Positions 52,406-61,805 of a DNA stretch of 64,000 nucleotides are shown here, piece by piece. The stretch is taken from contig NC_011670.1 in assembly GCF_000150955.2 (NCBI RefSeq), forward strand, positions 1,407,766-1,471,765. Reading direction: 5' to 3'. The notes below the pieces were generated by a model. The model ran no database searches. It was not told the DNA's origin and saw only the letters and a list, made by a program, of their open reading frames with translations. The stretch is from Phaeodactylum tricornutum CCAP 1055/1 (Eukaryota; Bacillariophyta; Bacillariophyceae; Surirellales; Neidiaceae). The position numbers and the translations under genes are program-made. How positions within the stretch are numbered: the first letter of the stretch is position 1; every line of letters begins with the position of its first letter.

Positions 52406-53395
52406 ATGCGATCCTCTGTACTCTCGACAGTTCTCCTTAGTTTGTCGACCCGTTTTTTGTGCATCGATGCCTTTCGTATGCCGGCTACACGCAGCTTTGA
52501 AAGACAATCATCGATTAGCTACAAAACTGCGCTTCAAGGGATGCTACCTCTGGGTGACGACTTTACAGATGAGGAGTCGTCATTCGATGTAGAAGCTGCT
52601 CGCAAGCGTCTGGAGTCCCTGGTCGATAGTGACGGCAACACGATACAGGGAGCTTCATCACAAAAAGAGCATTCTTCTCCATGGAAGTACGAGCGCAGTA
52701 ATCCTTTGAGACTTCCAATATCGTCTATTCCTAACGCTCCTGTTCAAGTTGAGCTTCCCCCGCCGCCACCACTGACAGCGATGGAAAGAGAGCGCCGCGA
52801 AGCAGAAATTCAGTTTCTAGAACAGCTCGAAAAGGGCGACGATAGTGTTTCCAACCTGTGGACGCTCTGGTACCAGGAACGCGGAGTTAAGGCTGCCGCA
52901 CAACTCGGCGAGGCCGAAGTCTTGACGGGAAATCCCCGCGGCTGGATCAAAGCCGAAGCGATTCTCCGCGAGCTAATAAGCGAGTACGGCGTCTACTGGA
53001 CCGAACCCGTAAATCGCCTGGCCACATTGTACTACATACAAGGCCGACTCGAAGAAGCCGAAGTTCTTTGCAAAATTGTCTTGCAACTCAAGCCTTGGCA
53101 TTTCGGAGCGCTTTCTGGAATTGTCATGATTTATGCAGACCTGCACGACTCGGATGCCGCGCGTATATGGGCGGCTCGACGACTCCCAGCCTTCGCTCCG
53201 ACGGGAACTAACCGCCGTCGCGAGGCATGGGTAGGTAAGGCCCTCTTTGATGCCGAGCAATCCTTGGTCAAGGCCGAAGCGCGAGTTTCGGAGGCCTTTG
53301 GAGCACCGGATGATCACGCCACAACTCGGGGACGTCGTCAACTTCGCGATCAAAAGAATCACTTGAATTTGTTTGATGACGACGCCTGGCAATAA
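52406..53395 (+). CDS. Plastid-targeted TPR-like protein
   Basis: A 329-residue protein with a bipartite plastid signal: residues 1-22 are a signal peptide ending 'FLCIDAF|RMPATRSF', with Phe at the ASAFAP site and a basic, Ser-rich transit part. The mature region has helix-turn-helix pairs of the TPR type: 'GWIKAEAILRELISEYGVYW', 'EPVNRLATLYYIQGRLEEAE', 'VLCKIVLQLKPWHFGALSGI'. The 'GRLEEAE...L.P.H' spacing is the TPR consensus. Before it lie an acidic stretch and a 'PPPPPL' run; the C-terminus is charged. TPR proteins of this kind often help assemble plastid complexes, but no partner can be named. Single exon, with ATG at 52406. Confidence 0.8.
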   Translation: MRSSVLSTVLLSLSTRFLCIDAFRMPATRSFERQSSISYKTALQGMLPLGDDFTDEESSFDVEAARKRLESLVDSDGNTIQGASSQKEHSSPWKYERSNPLRLPISSIPNAPVQVELPPPPPLTAMERERREAEIQFLEQLEKGDDSVSNLWTLWYQERGVKAAAQLGEAEVLTGNPRGWIKAEAILRELISEYGVYWTEPVNRLATLYYIQGRLEEAEVLCKIVLQLKPWHFGALSGIVMIYADLHDSDAARIWAARRLPAFAPTGTNRRREAWVGKALFDAEQSLVKAEARVSEAFGAPDDHATTRGRRQLRDQKNHLNLFDDDAWQ

Positions 53396-53540
53396 AGGCT
53401 GCAACACCAGTGGCTTGGCGCCCGCCGCGAGTCTATGGCAACATCTATTACCAGGCCATCTTCTTCAATCCTCTCTTACACTCAGCAGTACTGTCACATT
53501 ATAATACATGTTAAGGTTAGCCTGTATTACACTCATATCT

Positions 53541-54290
53541 TTAGACACTGCCTGTATAGAATATCGCAGTATTGCGCCCTTCAAATGGGAGTTTGAACTG
53601 CTGGAGCCTGGGATCCTTGGCAAGCAAGTATTTACAAAATTGAGAGTGCGAACGAACCGGAACCATTCGGTCGGTCTCCAACTCATGCACGAGTCGTGTT
53701 TGAAAGAGATTTGGAAATACACAGCAGGGAACTACCACAAAAGGTTTGTCATTTTGCAAAGCGACGTCTACAATTGCTTCGGTGGCTCCGTCAGCATGCA
53801 TACCAACTAGCAAAGAGGAATTTTTGATGGCATTCCGCAAATCGTCGCACGTATCCAACGAGCTCGCGTCCAAAGCCTTCGTGATCTGCCGAAATCGGCG
53901 CCGTATTGTTTCTTGAATGAAAGCATGGGAATTTTCACGCGCTTCCAGCCGTGCTTGCCACTTTTTGGGAAGGCGTGGCAGCACGACGGTTTCGAAGCAA
54001 GCCACGACATCAGCTGGTCGCGGATCAACTAGTACAACTTTCTGACTATCGCACATGCATAGGCGTGCGGCAAGTTCCCCCTTCCCCCCTGCTATATCCA
54101 AAATATGAGAGGCAATGTCGTTATCAGGAACTTCGTTTGGAGAAAAAGAATCTGGAAATGTTTGTCGCAACCATCGTACAAAACTCTTCATCTTGTGCTG
54201 ATTACGAGCGCCGTGTCGCTTGCGATTTGGATTTCGACCTTGAGGCTTTGGACCTCTTTCTGGACTCTGTTCAGTTTCTTGATGCTCCAT
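53541..54290 (-). CDS. SAM-dependent methyltransferase-like protein
   Basis: A 249-residue protein. After a basic, Gln-rich start (about 30 residues, possible nuclear signal 'GRNPNRKRHGARN') comes 'KSFVRWLRQTFP' and then SAM motif I 'ILDIAGGKGELAARLCMC', with an acidic turn 'VVLVDPRP' as motif II. 'LLVGMHADGATEAIVDVA' and 'PFVVVPCCVFPNLF' match the 'LHaCG..TD' and 'PCC' motifs of a Rossmann methyltransferase group that includes METTL25- and GSTCD-like proteins. The substrate is unknown, perhaps RNA. The end is basic. The frame is a single exon with ATG at 54290 and is convergent with the TPR gene. Confidence 0.7.
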   Translation of the reverse strand: MEHQETEQSPERGPKPQGRNPNRKRHGARNQHKMKSFVRWLRQTFPDSFSPNEVPDNDIASHILDIAGGKGELAARLCMCDSQKVVLVDPRPADVVACFETVVLPRLPKKWQARLEARENSHAFIQETIRRRFRQITKALDASSLDTCDDLRNAIKNSSLLVGMHADGATEAIVDVALQNDKPFVVVPCCVFPNLFQTRLVHELETDRMVPVRSHSQFCKYLLAKDPRLQQFKLPFEGRNTAIFYTGSV

Positions 54291-54770
54291 GGTGGACCAG
54301 CCAGGAATGCACGGTATTGTCCCTGATACAAGCTTATTATTACTTCCAGCTCGACCCTCCTGAACGCAAATTTAAGCACGCCCAAACAAATCCCAGCATC
54401 ACTTATCGAATGCATTTGGTCACATCTTTGTACCGTTTCTGATTAGAGCTTTCGTCAAGAAACTACTACTGTTGTTTTACTTTGCTGTTTGCATGTCTAT
54501 AAGAGTTGTATCTAGTGCAACTAATGTGAGTTAAGTGTTATGTCTGATGTGGATAAACATAGAGAGTGTTCGAAGCACAGCACAGACCAGATCCTGCGAC
54601 AAACAAACTGCTGCGCTGATTTTGTACTGACTATGAGAAATCAGGGACGTTACGGTCAGCGTGCCGTTTAAAACGTCGGCAACGCCCGGAACTTCGAATT
54701 AGGTCGTCTGCACAAGTCTATCGATCAAGTCGTTCTACTCTTCTTCCTAATTGAGACCAGAAGATCAACC
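54291..54770. other. Intergenic, divergent genes
   Basis: 480 bp upstream of the methyltransferase-like and kinase genes. Nothing recognised. Confidence 0.4.
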
Positions 54771-56198
54771 ATGACGATAAAGACCGATGATCTGGTCGTG
54801 GAGCTTGCGGAGCGCATGGAAGTCATAAATATTCCTAGTGACGTTGTAGACTGCGAACCTGGAATTCGAGCGGAAACTATGGACATGTCTTGTTTGCCAT
54901 CTCATGGAGGCGAGTCGGACGTAACAACTGAAAGGCGCGACCATGTCAAGAATGCTTCGATACCAGAAGGTCGGCAGCCTCTGGTAACGCCGGATACTAA
55001 CAGTCGTCGACCTTTCGATGATCTAGTTGACGCCGGTTCACCAGCTGATCCCATTGATTTTCCCGAGCCCAGGTTCGAACGCGGTCGTCGGCACGAAGTT
55101 GTCTGCTACATACCGGCATCTGATACACACCAAGTATTGAAGAATGTTCTCTTTAGAGATTTTACGAGAGAATATCCAGACGACGGCGATGCACGACTGC
55201 AACAAGCTTACTACCCAATCCCTCACAAACATCCAATCAAGACAATTATGGGACACGTTGAGATCTGTATGTTGCTGACTCGATGCCAGAAGAGCGATGG
55301 CGATGACGACGATGACAGCGAGAGCTACGAGGACGACGGAGATGAGGACGTCGTCTTTGAGTTAACCACTACTTGCGTGGCTGTTAAAGTGAATTATTGT
55401 GATCGCATGGAACGAATGCGCAACCAACATGCCGAAGACCCACTCAAAGAGATAGCCGCAATGCAACTCATCGGAAATAACCATCCTAACGTTCTTGGCT
55501 GTATTGAGGTTTTGTTTGACGGTCAGAATCTTAACATCGTCTTGCCATACTGCGATCGCGGTGATCTTTTCCAGCTTCTACAGGAAAGTCAACATACAGC
55601 AACACCAGACTGTCCAGGTATGTCTGAGGGTCAAGCTCGCTACTGGTTTCGACAAGTTATGGCTGGAGTCAAACACATTCACGAAAGTGGCGTTTGCCAC
55701 CGTGATTTGTCGCCGGAAAACGTGATGATTGACGACAAACGTAGTATCATCATTGACATGGGTATGTGCCTGCGAGTTCCCTACACCGATCCTCACCTTA
55801 TGGAGCGCGTGACAGATGTCCAGAAGGGAAGCAATAAGCGCCTTTTCAAACCGCAAGGGGCCTGTGGGAAACTGCCTTACATGAGCCCCGAGATTTATCG
55901 CAATCGCGACCCTTTTGACGGCGCTGCTGCTGATGTTTGGACGGCTGGTACAATTCTATTTTGCATGGTAACGGGGAATCGCTCGTACCAGCGACCGCAC
56001 CGATCCGATCCGCAATTCTACTGGATGTCTCGAGGCTTGTCGCAACTTTTAAAGGACTGGCAGGTCAGTCTGTCTATGGAAGGATTGCATCTGTTGCAAA
56101 ACATGCTCCAAGTCGATCCAAGGCTGCGACTGACTATTGATGAAGTAGTACACCATCCGTGGTTTACGTACCCTGATGACACTTTGCTTCCACGTTGA
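54771..56198 (+). CDS. Serine/threonine protein kinase with altered catalytic loop
   Basis: A 475-residue kinase. The first 130 residues are disordered. The kinase domain (about 150-470) has the ATP lysine in 'VAVKVNY' (Lys206) after a 20-residue acidic insert, 'KEIAAMQLI' as the alpha-C Glu, and 'HPNVLGCIEVL'. The catalytic loop is 'HRDLSPEN' (310-317), where Ser314 replaces the Lys of Ser/Thr kinases, and 'DMG' (329-331) replaces DFG. 'GACGKLPYMSPEI' is the APE region and 'ADVWTAGTILFCMVTG' is standard. Asp312, Asn317 and Asp329 are present, so activity is likely. The HRDLS form occurs in protist kinases. No clear glycine-rich loop is visible. Confidence 0.88.
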   Translation: MTIKTDDLVVELAERMEVINIPSDVVDCEPGIRAETMDMSCLPSHGGESDVTTERRDHVKNASIPEGRQPLVTPDTNSRRPFDDLVDAGSPADPIDFPEPRFERGRRHEVVCYIPASDTHQVLKNVLFRDFTREYPDDGDARLQQAYYPIPHKHPIKTIMGHVEICMLLTRCQKSDGDDDDDSESYEDDGDEDVVFELTTTCVAVKVNYCDRMERMRNQHAEDPLKEIAAMQLIGNNHPNVLGCIEVLFDGQNLNIVLPYCDRGDLFQLLQESQHTATPDCPGMSEGQARYWFRQVMAGVKHIHESGVCHRDLSPENVMIDDKRSIIIDMGMCLRVPYTDPHLMERVTDVQKGSNKRLFKPQGACGKLPYMSPEIYRNRDPFDGAAADVWTAGTILFCMVTGNRSYQRPHRSDPQFYWMSRGLSQLLKDWQVSLSMEGLHLLQNMLQVDPRLRLTIDEVVHHPWFTYPDDTLLPR

Positions 56199-56625
56199 GC
56201 ATAGAAACATTTTTTTAATTATCACAGTTTACGTCAATAATCCCGGACTTCTTCCTTCTACTGTATCTATCTGTCGTGAAATGACCGTCAGTCATGTGTT
56301 CGTACTTCGGACTGATAAAGGAACAAACGGACGAACGTCTAACTGACGTTGGGTGGAAAATATATGTATTCATGTGATGAGAATTATCTGTTTAGGAAAG
56401 CAAGACTATGTGCGATGAAGCAAGCGAAGTTCAAATATGATTAATTGGAACAAGAGCAAATGTTGGCGAGAATGAGTGGTTGAAATGAGCGAAGTCAATC
56501 ATGTGAAAAACACATTAGAAAATAGGTTTAAACCCCACAATAAGAACAAGAGTTTGGAAGGAAGTTGACTAACTGTTATCCTACGTAGAGTGAGCAGAGA
56601 GGGTCGAGATTTCAACATCTATCTA
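56199..56625. other. Intergenic, between convergent genes
   Basis: 427 bp, with one ACTGTRA-type motif at 56222-56228 just after the kinase stop. Nothing else recognised. Confidence 0.4.
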
Positions 56626-57169
56626 TTACTCGCTGAAACCCGGCGCCATTTTGATCTCACCATCACGACCTTCCAATACATTCAGGACACCATTCTTGTG
56701 CATGGACGCCCTACCCTTTTTCATGGCGGAACAAGCTTCCGGGCAGTAGTAAAAGCCAGTAAACCGGCCGTTACTCATACGGCATCCACCAAATGCAGGC
56801 TCGAGTTCGGGTAAAGCATCTGCACAGGCGGAGGCACCCCCGTTACCTTTGGCAACGACCGTGATATCCGACTTACTCCCACTTTCGTAGCTAGCAATCA
56901 TCCAATCAACCTGGGTGTTTCCATCGTCTCGGACCTCGGCCCAGGCTGACGCGTGAAACAATAATGATGGAGTGAGAAAAGATCGAAACACAAACGTAGA
57001 ATCCGAGTCATCAACGACACATATTTGTCCGCAAGCCGACGAACGCAACAACGAACTCACTTTCTGCGACGATTGCATGGACGTTTACCCCGCTGCTGCG
57101 TTTAAGACCGCCCGAGCGAGGATCAGTCTGCAGCGTTCCCGCAAGCATAGTATTACTATCAATCGGCAT
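56626..57169 (-). CDS. COTL1: Coactosin-like actin-binding protein (ADF-H domain)
   Basis: A small F-actin-binding protein of the ADF/cofilin homology fold. Two exons, 57061-57169 and 56626-56945, separated by a 115-bp GT-AG intron, give 142 residues, the same length as animal coactosin-like protein. The joined part reads 'VNVHAIVAETWAEVRDDGNT' then 'QVDWMIASYE', matching coactosin 'YNLVRDDGSAVIW'. 'ACSAMKKGRASMHKNGVLNV' is the actin-contact region. Without the intron the second exon appears to start with an unrelated 50-residue leader from an ATG at 57078; the splice solution is better because it gives family length and the conserved helix. The exact end ('KMAPGFSE') is shorter and more diverged than usual. 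Confidence 0.8.
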
Positions 57170-57564
57170 GGTTACAAACGCGGAAATTGGAGCGAAAGGG
57201 TTCGTGGCCGAGAAAAGTTTCGGTCATGGCGGTACTGGACGACACATACGAGACGTTAAGGTAATAAGAAATAATATGTATTGATAGATTTAAGAACACC
57301 ATCTGACATTTAGGACCAATCATAGGACAGATGATGAATGACTTTTGATGACTGCTTATGTGAACCAAAATTCGTCGAAGAATACAGCTGTGTCAATCAC
57401 TGTCAGGACGATGCTTACTGCCGCGAGAGCGCGCTTCTGACGAGCAACTTTCCTTTTTTCCCTTGGCAATTAGTTTCTGCCCGAGATAGGCTTCAACCCA
57501 AAACGGAGTGTGAAGCGCAGGCGTCCAGCTGGCGAGACAAAAGCAGCAATTGCGGCGGACCGAG
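57170..57564. other. Divergent promoter region
   Basis: 395 bp between coactosin and the next gene. A reading frame overlapping the next gene in another phase (57338-57679) is probably chance. Confidence 0.35.
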
Positions 57565-58401
57565 ATGGACCACAACAGGCGTGTATTTCGAGGACGTGGA
57601 GGACCAACGGACGGGAGACTGCCAAAATACAACGCTCGTAGACGGAAACATACGAAGCTGGAGATACCGGATCAGCTAGAGGCTCCCACATGCATGGAAA
57701 ATACATGCTTGGCTTTGGTCGACTCCATAGACAACAATACAGAACATGTGGAAAGCGAGGAAGCGTTTATCGTCGATTGCGGGTTTGGGAATTTAGACCG
57801 GCAATCAATTGAGACGTCGAATACAAGGGAAAGAGGAATTTCGGATGAAGAGGAAAGTGAGGAACACCATGAGTTACAGCATCTATTAAAGCGGGTTAAA
57901 AACAATCGTGTCGCATTCTCTTTGTCGACTACTGCTTTAGCGAACCCGCTGACATATCAGACCAATGTTTTGCAAGCAACAAAAAACTGCGTCATCGAGT
58001 GGAAAGCGATACTACGGCGATACCCAGACTTGGAATTGGAAGGACGTCGTGCAGGAGGGCAAGCAATTTTTGAGCTTCTTCAGCAAGCTCTTCAATCAGG
58101 CCCTTTGGCGGGAGGCAAACCAGGATATTTCAAACGTTGCGGAAGTCAAGTGGCGACATCAGTTTTGGTTTTTCTTACCGGGCTTGACCCATGTGGCTGC
58201 GATGATATGAGTCTTCAATTTACTAGTAAACAGACGGAGGCTATAAAACAATGGAAAAAGAATGCAGCAAACGCAGCTGCGTGTCCCAAATTACCATCCA
58301 AGACGATCCTTAGCAAGCAAACACAAGCCCGGAAAAAGAAGGAATCGAAATTTTTGACCACTCTTATACCCCGGGTGGACTCGGATTTACCTGCAACCTA
58401 G
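57565..58401 (+). CDS. Unknown protein, C-terminus antisense to its neighbour
   Basis: A 278-residue protein with no family I recognise. The N-terminus is basic with Arg and Gly ('NRRVFRGRGGPTDGRLPKYN'), perhaps RNA-binding or nuclear. An acidic linker follows ('ISDEEESEEHHELQHLLK'). Residues about 135-235 look folded: 'CVIEWKAILRRYPDLELEGR', 'GGQAIFELLQQALQSGPLAG', 'GSQVATSVLVFLTGLDPCGC'. The C-terminus is Lys-rich. The frame opens at a TTG (57550); I start at ATG 57565. The last 38 bases lie on the opposite strand of the end of the next gene's coding region. Confidence 0.6.
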   Translation: MDHNRRVFRGRGGPTDGRLPKYNARRRKHTKLEIPDQLEAPTCMENTCLALVDSIDNNTEHVESEEAFIVDCGFGNLDRQSIETSNTRERGISDEEESEEHHELQHLLKRVKNNRVAFSLSTTALANPLTYQTNVLQATKNCVIEWKAILRRYPDLELEGRRAGGQAIFELLQQALQSGPLAGGKPGYFKRCGSQVATSVLVFLTGLDPCGCDDMSLQFTSKQTEAIKQWKKNAANAAACPKLPSKTILSKQTQARKKKESKFLTTLIPRVDSDLPAT

Positions 58402-59671
58402 CTTTTTGGAAAAAGACCCATCGTTCTGATCTCGCAAGAATATTGTCGAGCTGATTCAGTTCGTCGATCAAGCATTCGTTTGCTGAGCTGCTTAGGCGAA
58501 TAATCGGGTCTACATTCAATTCAGGATCAAAACAGTCTACACATGGAAACGGTAGACGACTTCTCAGTGCCTTCTGTTTTACCACGAGCGTCCGACGATA
58601 TCGCATCACTTCGGATGTATGTTCCCTATCAGAATTGCCAGTTGTCAACCTCAAAAGCGAAGTAAGGCGATTGTCGAAACCGGCAGAATCGATCAAGTGT
58701 AGTTTCCGTGCAGCAGCCGACCATAGAATTGCAGGAATCGTTGAAGGCAGGCGGTCATGGACGTCTTTCATTGTCCGTTCCAAAGCAACGTCCGGCTGTG
58801 CATCGAAAGCCATATGCCGAAGCAGAAAAGCAGCAACTTGCTTGGCGATTTGCACTACTGCAATCGCAGCGCCTGCGGGCCTGCCTTCATCTCTATCTTT
58901 CTCTGAGAGTGATAAGATTTCACCGGAACGTTGGGCGGCAAGCTCGGCCGTTGGAGCCGCGTGAAACTTGACACCCACTCGCAGGAAGAACGAGTTACGT
59001 TCGATAAACATATTGTCGCCCCCGTTGTGCTTACAGTCTGCATCCAGCTCCTTTAACTTTATACGGCACTCTGGTAGTAGAAATACTCTTTCAGGGTTCA
59101 ATCCAGAAAAAAATCGTAGAAGCTGCTGAGGAGTCGTCCCAATTGGAAGACCGTGGAGCAAAACCACGTTTGACCTTGTGTCTCTTGAGCATCTCGGTAG
59201 AGCTGACGTATCAGGAACCCAGCTGTCGACGTTTGTCAAAATTGTGGCAAATTTGGTAGATGTACTGCGACTCTGTCGTTTTCGCCCCAATGAACATCCA
59301 GTCGCTTTCCTCTTTGTCTTTGGGACTAGAGGTTCTAGTCGCGTCGTCGCCGCTTCGCCCACATTTTGAGCTCTGGGATCAGTAGATACTTCGCAACGAA
59401 CGATTTCTGGCCGTTTGTTTCTCTCTTCGTTTAGCCGGGCTCTCGCCTTGCGACCGAGATTCTTTACGTTTGACGTTAGCTCCTTTTTTCGAACAGTCGG
59501 CTTTGCGTTCTCCTCGTTTGGCTTCTTTTGTCCGTAGTCAAGTTTCTTGCTATGCATATTTTGCGGCCTAGCTAGTAGGTGAGGCAGGAAAGTAAAAACA
59601 CTGACTCTGACGAAGTGACCGCATTTCCTTTCTGCAAATTCACAATCAAAATTACCTACTAGAGGGCTCAT
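58364..59671 (-). CDS. Unknown basic protein with RRM-like stretch
   Basis: A 435-residue protein. Residues about 40-150 are very basic and low in complexity ('RKKELTSNVKNLGRKARARL'), as in nucleolar or RNA-binding proteins. 'NVVLLHGLPIGTTPQQLLRF' with 'FSGLNPERVFLLP' (about 168-200) resembles the first strand and helix of an RRM; the rest of the domain is interrupted by an insert. The C-terminal 170 residues are helical with no known motif and end 'VFFQKARLQVNPSPPGV'. Start: ATG 59671 is the longest; ATG 59557 ('MHSKKLDYGQKK') would drop 38 residues and may be correct. The 3' end overlaps the convergent gene. Its neighbour DBP9 is nucleolar, which may or may not matter. Confidence 0.6.
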   Translation of the reverse strand: MSPLVGNFDCEFAERKCGHFVRVSVFTFLPHLLARPQNMHSKKLDYGQKKPNEENAKPTVRKKELTSNVKNLGRKARARLNEERNKRPEIVRCEVSTDPRAQNVGEAATTRLEPLVPKTKRKATGCSLGRKRQSRSTSTKFATILTNVDSWVPDTSALPRCSRDTRSNVVLLHGLPIGTTPQQLLRFFSGLNPERVFLLPECRIKLKELDADCKHNGGDNMFIERNSFFLRVGVKFHAAPTAELAAQRSGEILSLSEKDRDEGRPAGAAIAVVQIAKQVAAFLLRHMAFDAQPDVALERTMKDVHDRLPSTIPAILWSAAARKLHLIDSAGFDNRLTSLLRLTTGNSDREHTSEVMRYRRTLVVKQKALRSRLPFPCVDCFDPELNVDPIIRLSSSANECLIDELNQLDNILARSERWVFFQKARLQVNPSPPGV

Positions 59672-59825
59672 TTCGCCGGTTTCCTGTTAATTTCGAAATC
59701 TGAATATTTTGAACAACCGACGAAGGTCGGAGCGCCACGGAAACAAGCTATGCTGTACATGTTCGCTATGAAACCAAAATATGTGACTGACTGCATTCTG
59801 ATTCTATCCAATTTAAATCCTGTAA

Positions 59826-61805
59826 CTAGATCCCCAAAGGCTCTTTGTACCTACGATCTGACTTTCTTTTCTTGCCGCTAAATTGTCCTTTATTGTGTTT
59901 CTCCTTCCAAGAGTTGCGACCAGCTGTACTGCGACCAGTTCCGTCTTTTGTGTTCGTGAATACCTTCTTGTCCTCTGTCTTTTGCTTCTTCTTGGTATCC
60001 TTATCTTCGTCATCCTCAAAGAAATCAACCGCCTGATCTTCTCCCTCTTCACCTTGCACGCTATCCAAATTAACGTCCCCGTCAAAGCTTTGCAACGGAT
60101 CATTGTCCGAGCGGCGTTCCCCACCGGTACCACCCTTAGTGCGCTTCTTTTTCCGTTTACGATTCAAATTGGCAACCTGCATACCTCGTGGCAACAGATA
60201 TTTAGGTACATGCTTTAAGTGATCTTGGACGCGGGATATGTGCGTTGCGACTCTGTCATGACGGAGTAGTTGCAAATCGGCAGGATTGTCCTCAAAATGG
60301 GCTTGAAGCCGTTCCGAATTCAGTATTTCGGCTTTGAGCTCGGCCGCTCGTGTTTCTCGTACTGCCATTCGTGTTACAGCTCGTTGTACATCTTCACACC
60401 GATACCGGAAGCCTTCGATTTCGTGAAGATCAAAATCGAGCGGAACGGGCTGAGGCTGTTGTGTTGCGGCACCCGATTCGTCAACCATATCCTTTGCAAC
60501 AGCTTGTAACTTGTCGCCAGATGCGCCCACCAGTGGTGTCGATGGCTGGTCATCTTGTACAGCCAAAAGTGTATCGTGTTGTTGCTTTGATTCAAGTTCC
60601 ACGAAGCTTAAGGCCACCCCTTTGGCTCCACCGCGCGCTGTGCGACCAACACGGTGAGAGTATGAACGAGAGTTTAATGGAAAGTCTACATTCACAACAA
60701 ATGAAACATTTCGAAAGTCTAGACCTCGCGAGACGCCGTACTGCGAATCCGCCTTACGAGTCTTCAGCTTCTTTACGTTTGCCTCGTGCTCATCATCCGA
60801 GTCTTCCTTTTGCTCAGCATCTGTACTCGCGTCGGTGGCAATCAAATAATCAAAGTTACCCACATTGAACTGTTCTATAATATTCAGGCGACTGCGAAAT
60901 GGTAGTTCGGCGTTTAAAACTGCCGAACGAATGGAGAACTGTTCCAGAAACAACTTGAGTCGGTATCCAGCATCAGTCGAGTTTACGAAGAATAGGCCTT
61001 TACCCTTCAATAGTCCGAGCTTCAAAAAGACGTAGACAACCAAATTTTTGTCTCGCTTGGGCAGCGCAACGTAAAATTGCTTCAAGTGGCCAACGCCAGT
61101 GCTCGTCTTCTCATCCTGTTCCAGCTTTAGCACGACAGGTGAATTCAAGACAATTTTTTTAAGGGAATCCAGTTCCGGCGACAGTGTCGCTGACATGAGA
61201 AAGCCTTGGCAAATACGAGGCAAAGATTTGACGATTTCTGCAATGTCTTTGGCGTACCCGAAGGAAAGAACAAGATCGGCTTCGTCCACGACCAAGGTTT
61301 CTACCGACGATTTCAAATCCAACAACCCACTGCGTATCTGCGTCAGGAGCCCGGCAGGTGTCGCCACCAACACATTAGGCTGATCGCGCAACATGGCTTC
61401 TTGCCTGGTCAACTCTTCTTGGGCTTTTTCCCCGCGTCCTCGTCCCGCCGATAAAATAGCAATCGAGATAATGTCGTTGCAATAGTACGACAATCCCTGC
61501 AAGACCTGGTGGACTTGTGTACACAACTCACGAGTCGGTATCAAGACAACTGCACCAACACCAGATTTGGATCTTTGCAATATTTTCTGCAAGAGAGGGA
61601 GTGAATACGCAAGCGTTTTGCCACTGCCTGTGCGGGCCCGGACCAGCAAATCCCTACCGGACGACAGCGCCAAGGGGAGGCATTTGGACTGGACCAGAGT
61701 TGGTCGTACGTGGCCCAAACGGGAGACGGCTTTGCGGAGACGGACATCCAGACCGACGGATTCGGCCAGCGACGCAAATGTCTCGGAAGGATCCAGAATC
61801 GTCAT
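59826..61805 (-). CDS. DBP9: DEAD-box RNA helicase DBP9/DDX56
   Basis: A nucleolar helicase for large ribosomal subunit assembly. The 659-residue protein starts 'MTILDPSETFASLAESVGLD', followed by the Q motif 'PTLVQSKCLPLALSSGRDLL', motif I 'ARTGSGKT', Ia 'PTRELCTQ', motif II 'DEAD', motif III 'SAT', motif V 'YGVSRGLDF' and motif VI 'HRVGRTARGG'. Between motifs IV and V there is the acidic/basic insert ('EQKEDSDDEHEANVKKLKTR') typical of DBP9, as is 'FSIRSAVLNAELPFRSRLNI'. The C-terminal 130 residues are charged with many Lys and Asp, and include 'HLKHVPKYLLPRGMQVANLN' before a 'RKRKKKRTKGG' patch. The ATG at 61805 fits the family start; the frame upstream to 61991 starts with TTG. Confidence 0.93.
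   Translation of the reverse strand: MTILDPSETFASLAESVGLDVRLRKAVSRLGHVRPTLVQSKCLPLALSSGRDLLVRARTGSGKTLAYSLPLLQKILQRSKSGVGAVVLIPTRELCTQVHQVLQGLSYYCNDIISIAILSAGRGRGEKAQEELTRQEAMLRDQPNVLVATPAGLLTQIRSGLLDLKSSVETLVVDEADLVLSFGYAKDIAEIVKSLPRICQGFLMSATLSPELDSLKKIVLNSPVVLKLEQDEKTSTGVGHLKQFYVALPKRDKNLVVYVFLKLGLLKGKGLFFVNSTDAGYRLKLFLEQFSIRSAVLNAELPFRSRLNIIEQFNVGNFDYLIATDASTDAEQKEDSDDEHEANVKKLKTRKADSQYGVSRGLDFRNVSFVVNVDFPLNSRSYSHRVGRTARGGAKGVALSFVELESKQQHDTLLAVQDDQPSTPLVGASGDKLQAVAKDMVDESGAATQQPQPVPLDFDLHEIEGFRYRCEDVQRAVTRMAVRETRAAELKAEILNSERLQAHFEDNPADLQLLRHDRVATHISRVQDHLKHVPKYLLPRGMQVANLNRKRKKKRTKGGTGGERRSDNDPLQSFDGDVNLDSVQGEEGEDQAVDFFEDDEDKDTKKKQKTEDKKVFTNTKDGTGRSTAGRNSWKEKHNKGQFSGKKRKSDRRYKEPLGI

Noticed and set aside
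55064-55074. GTTCGAAC as a tRNA B box
   Set aside because: It lies within the kinase coding sequence and no cloverleaf can be drawn around it.
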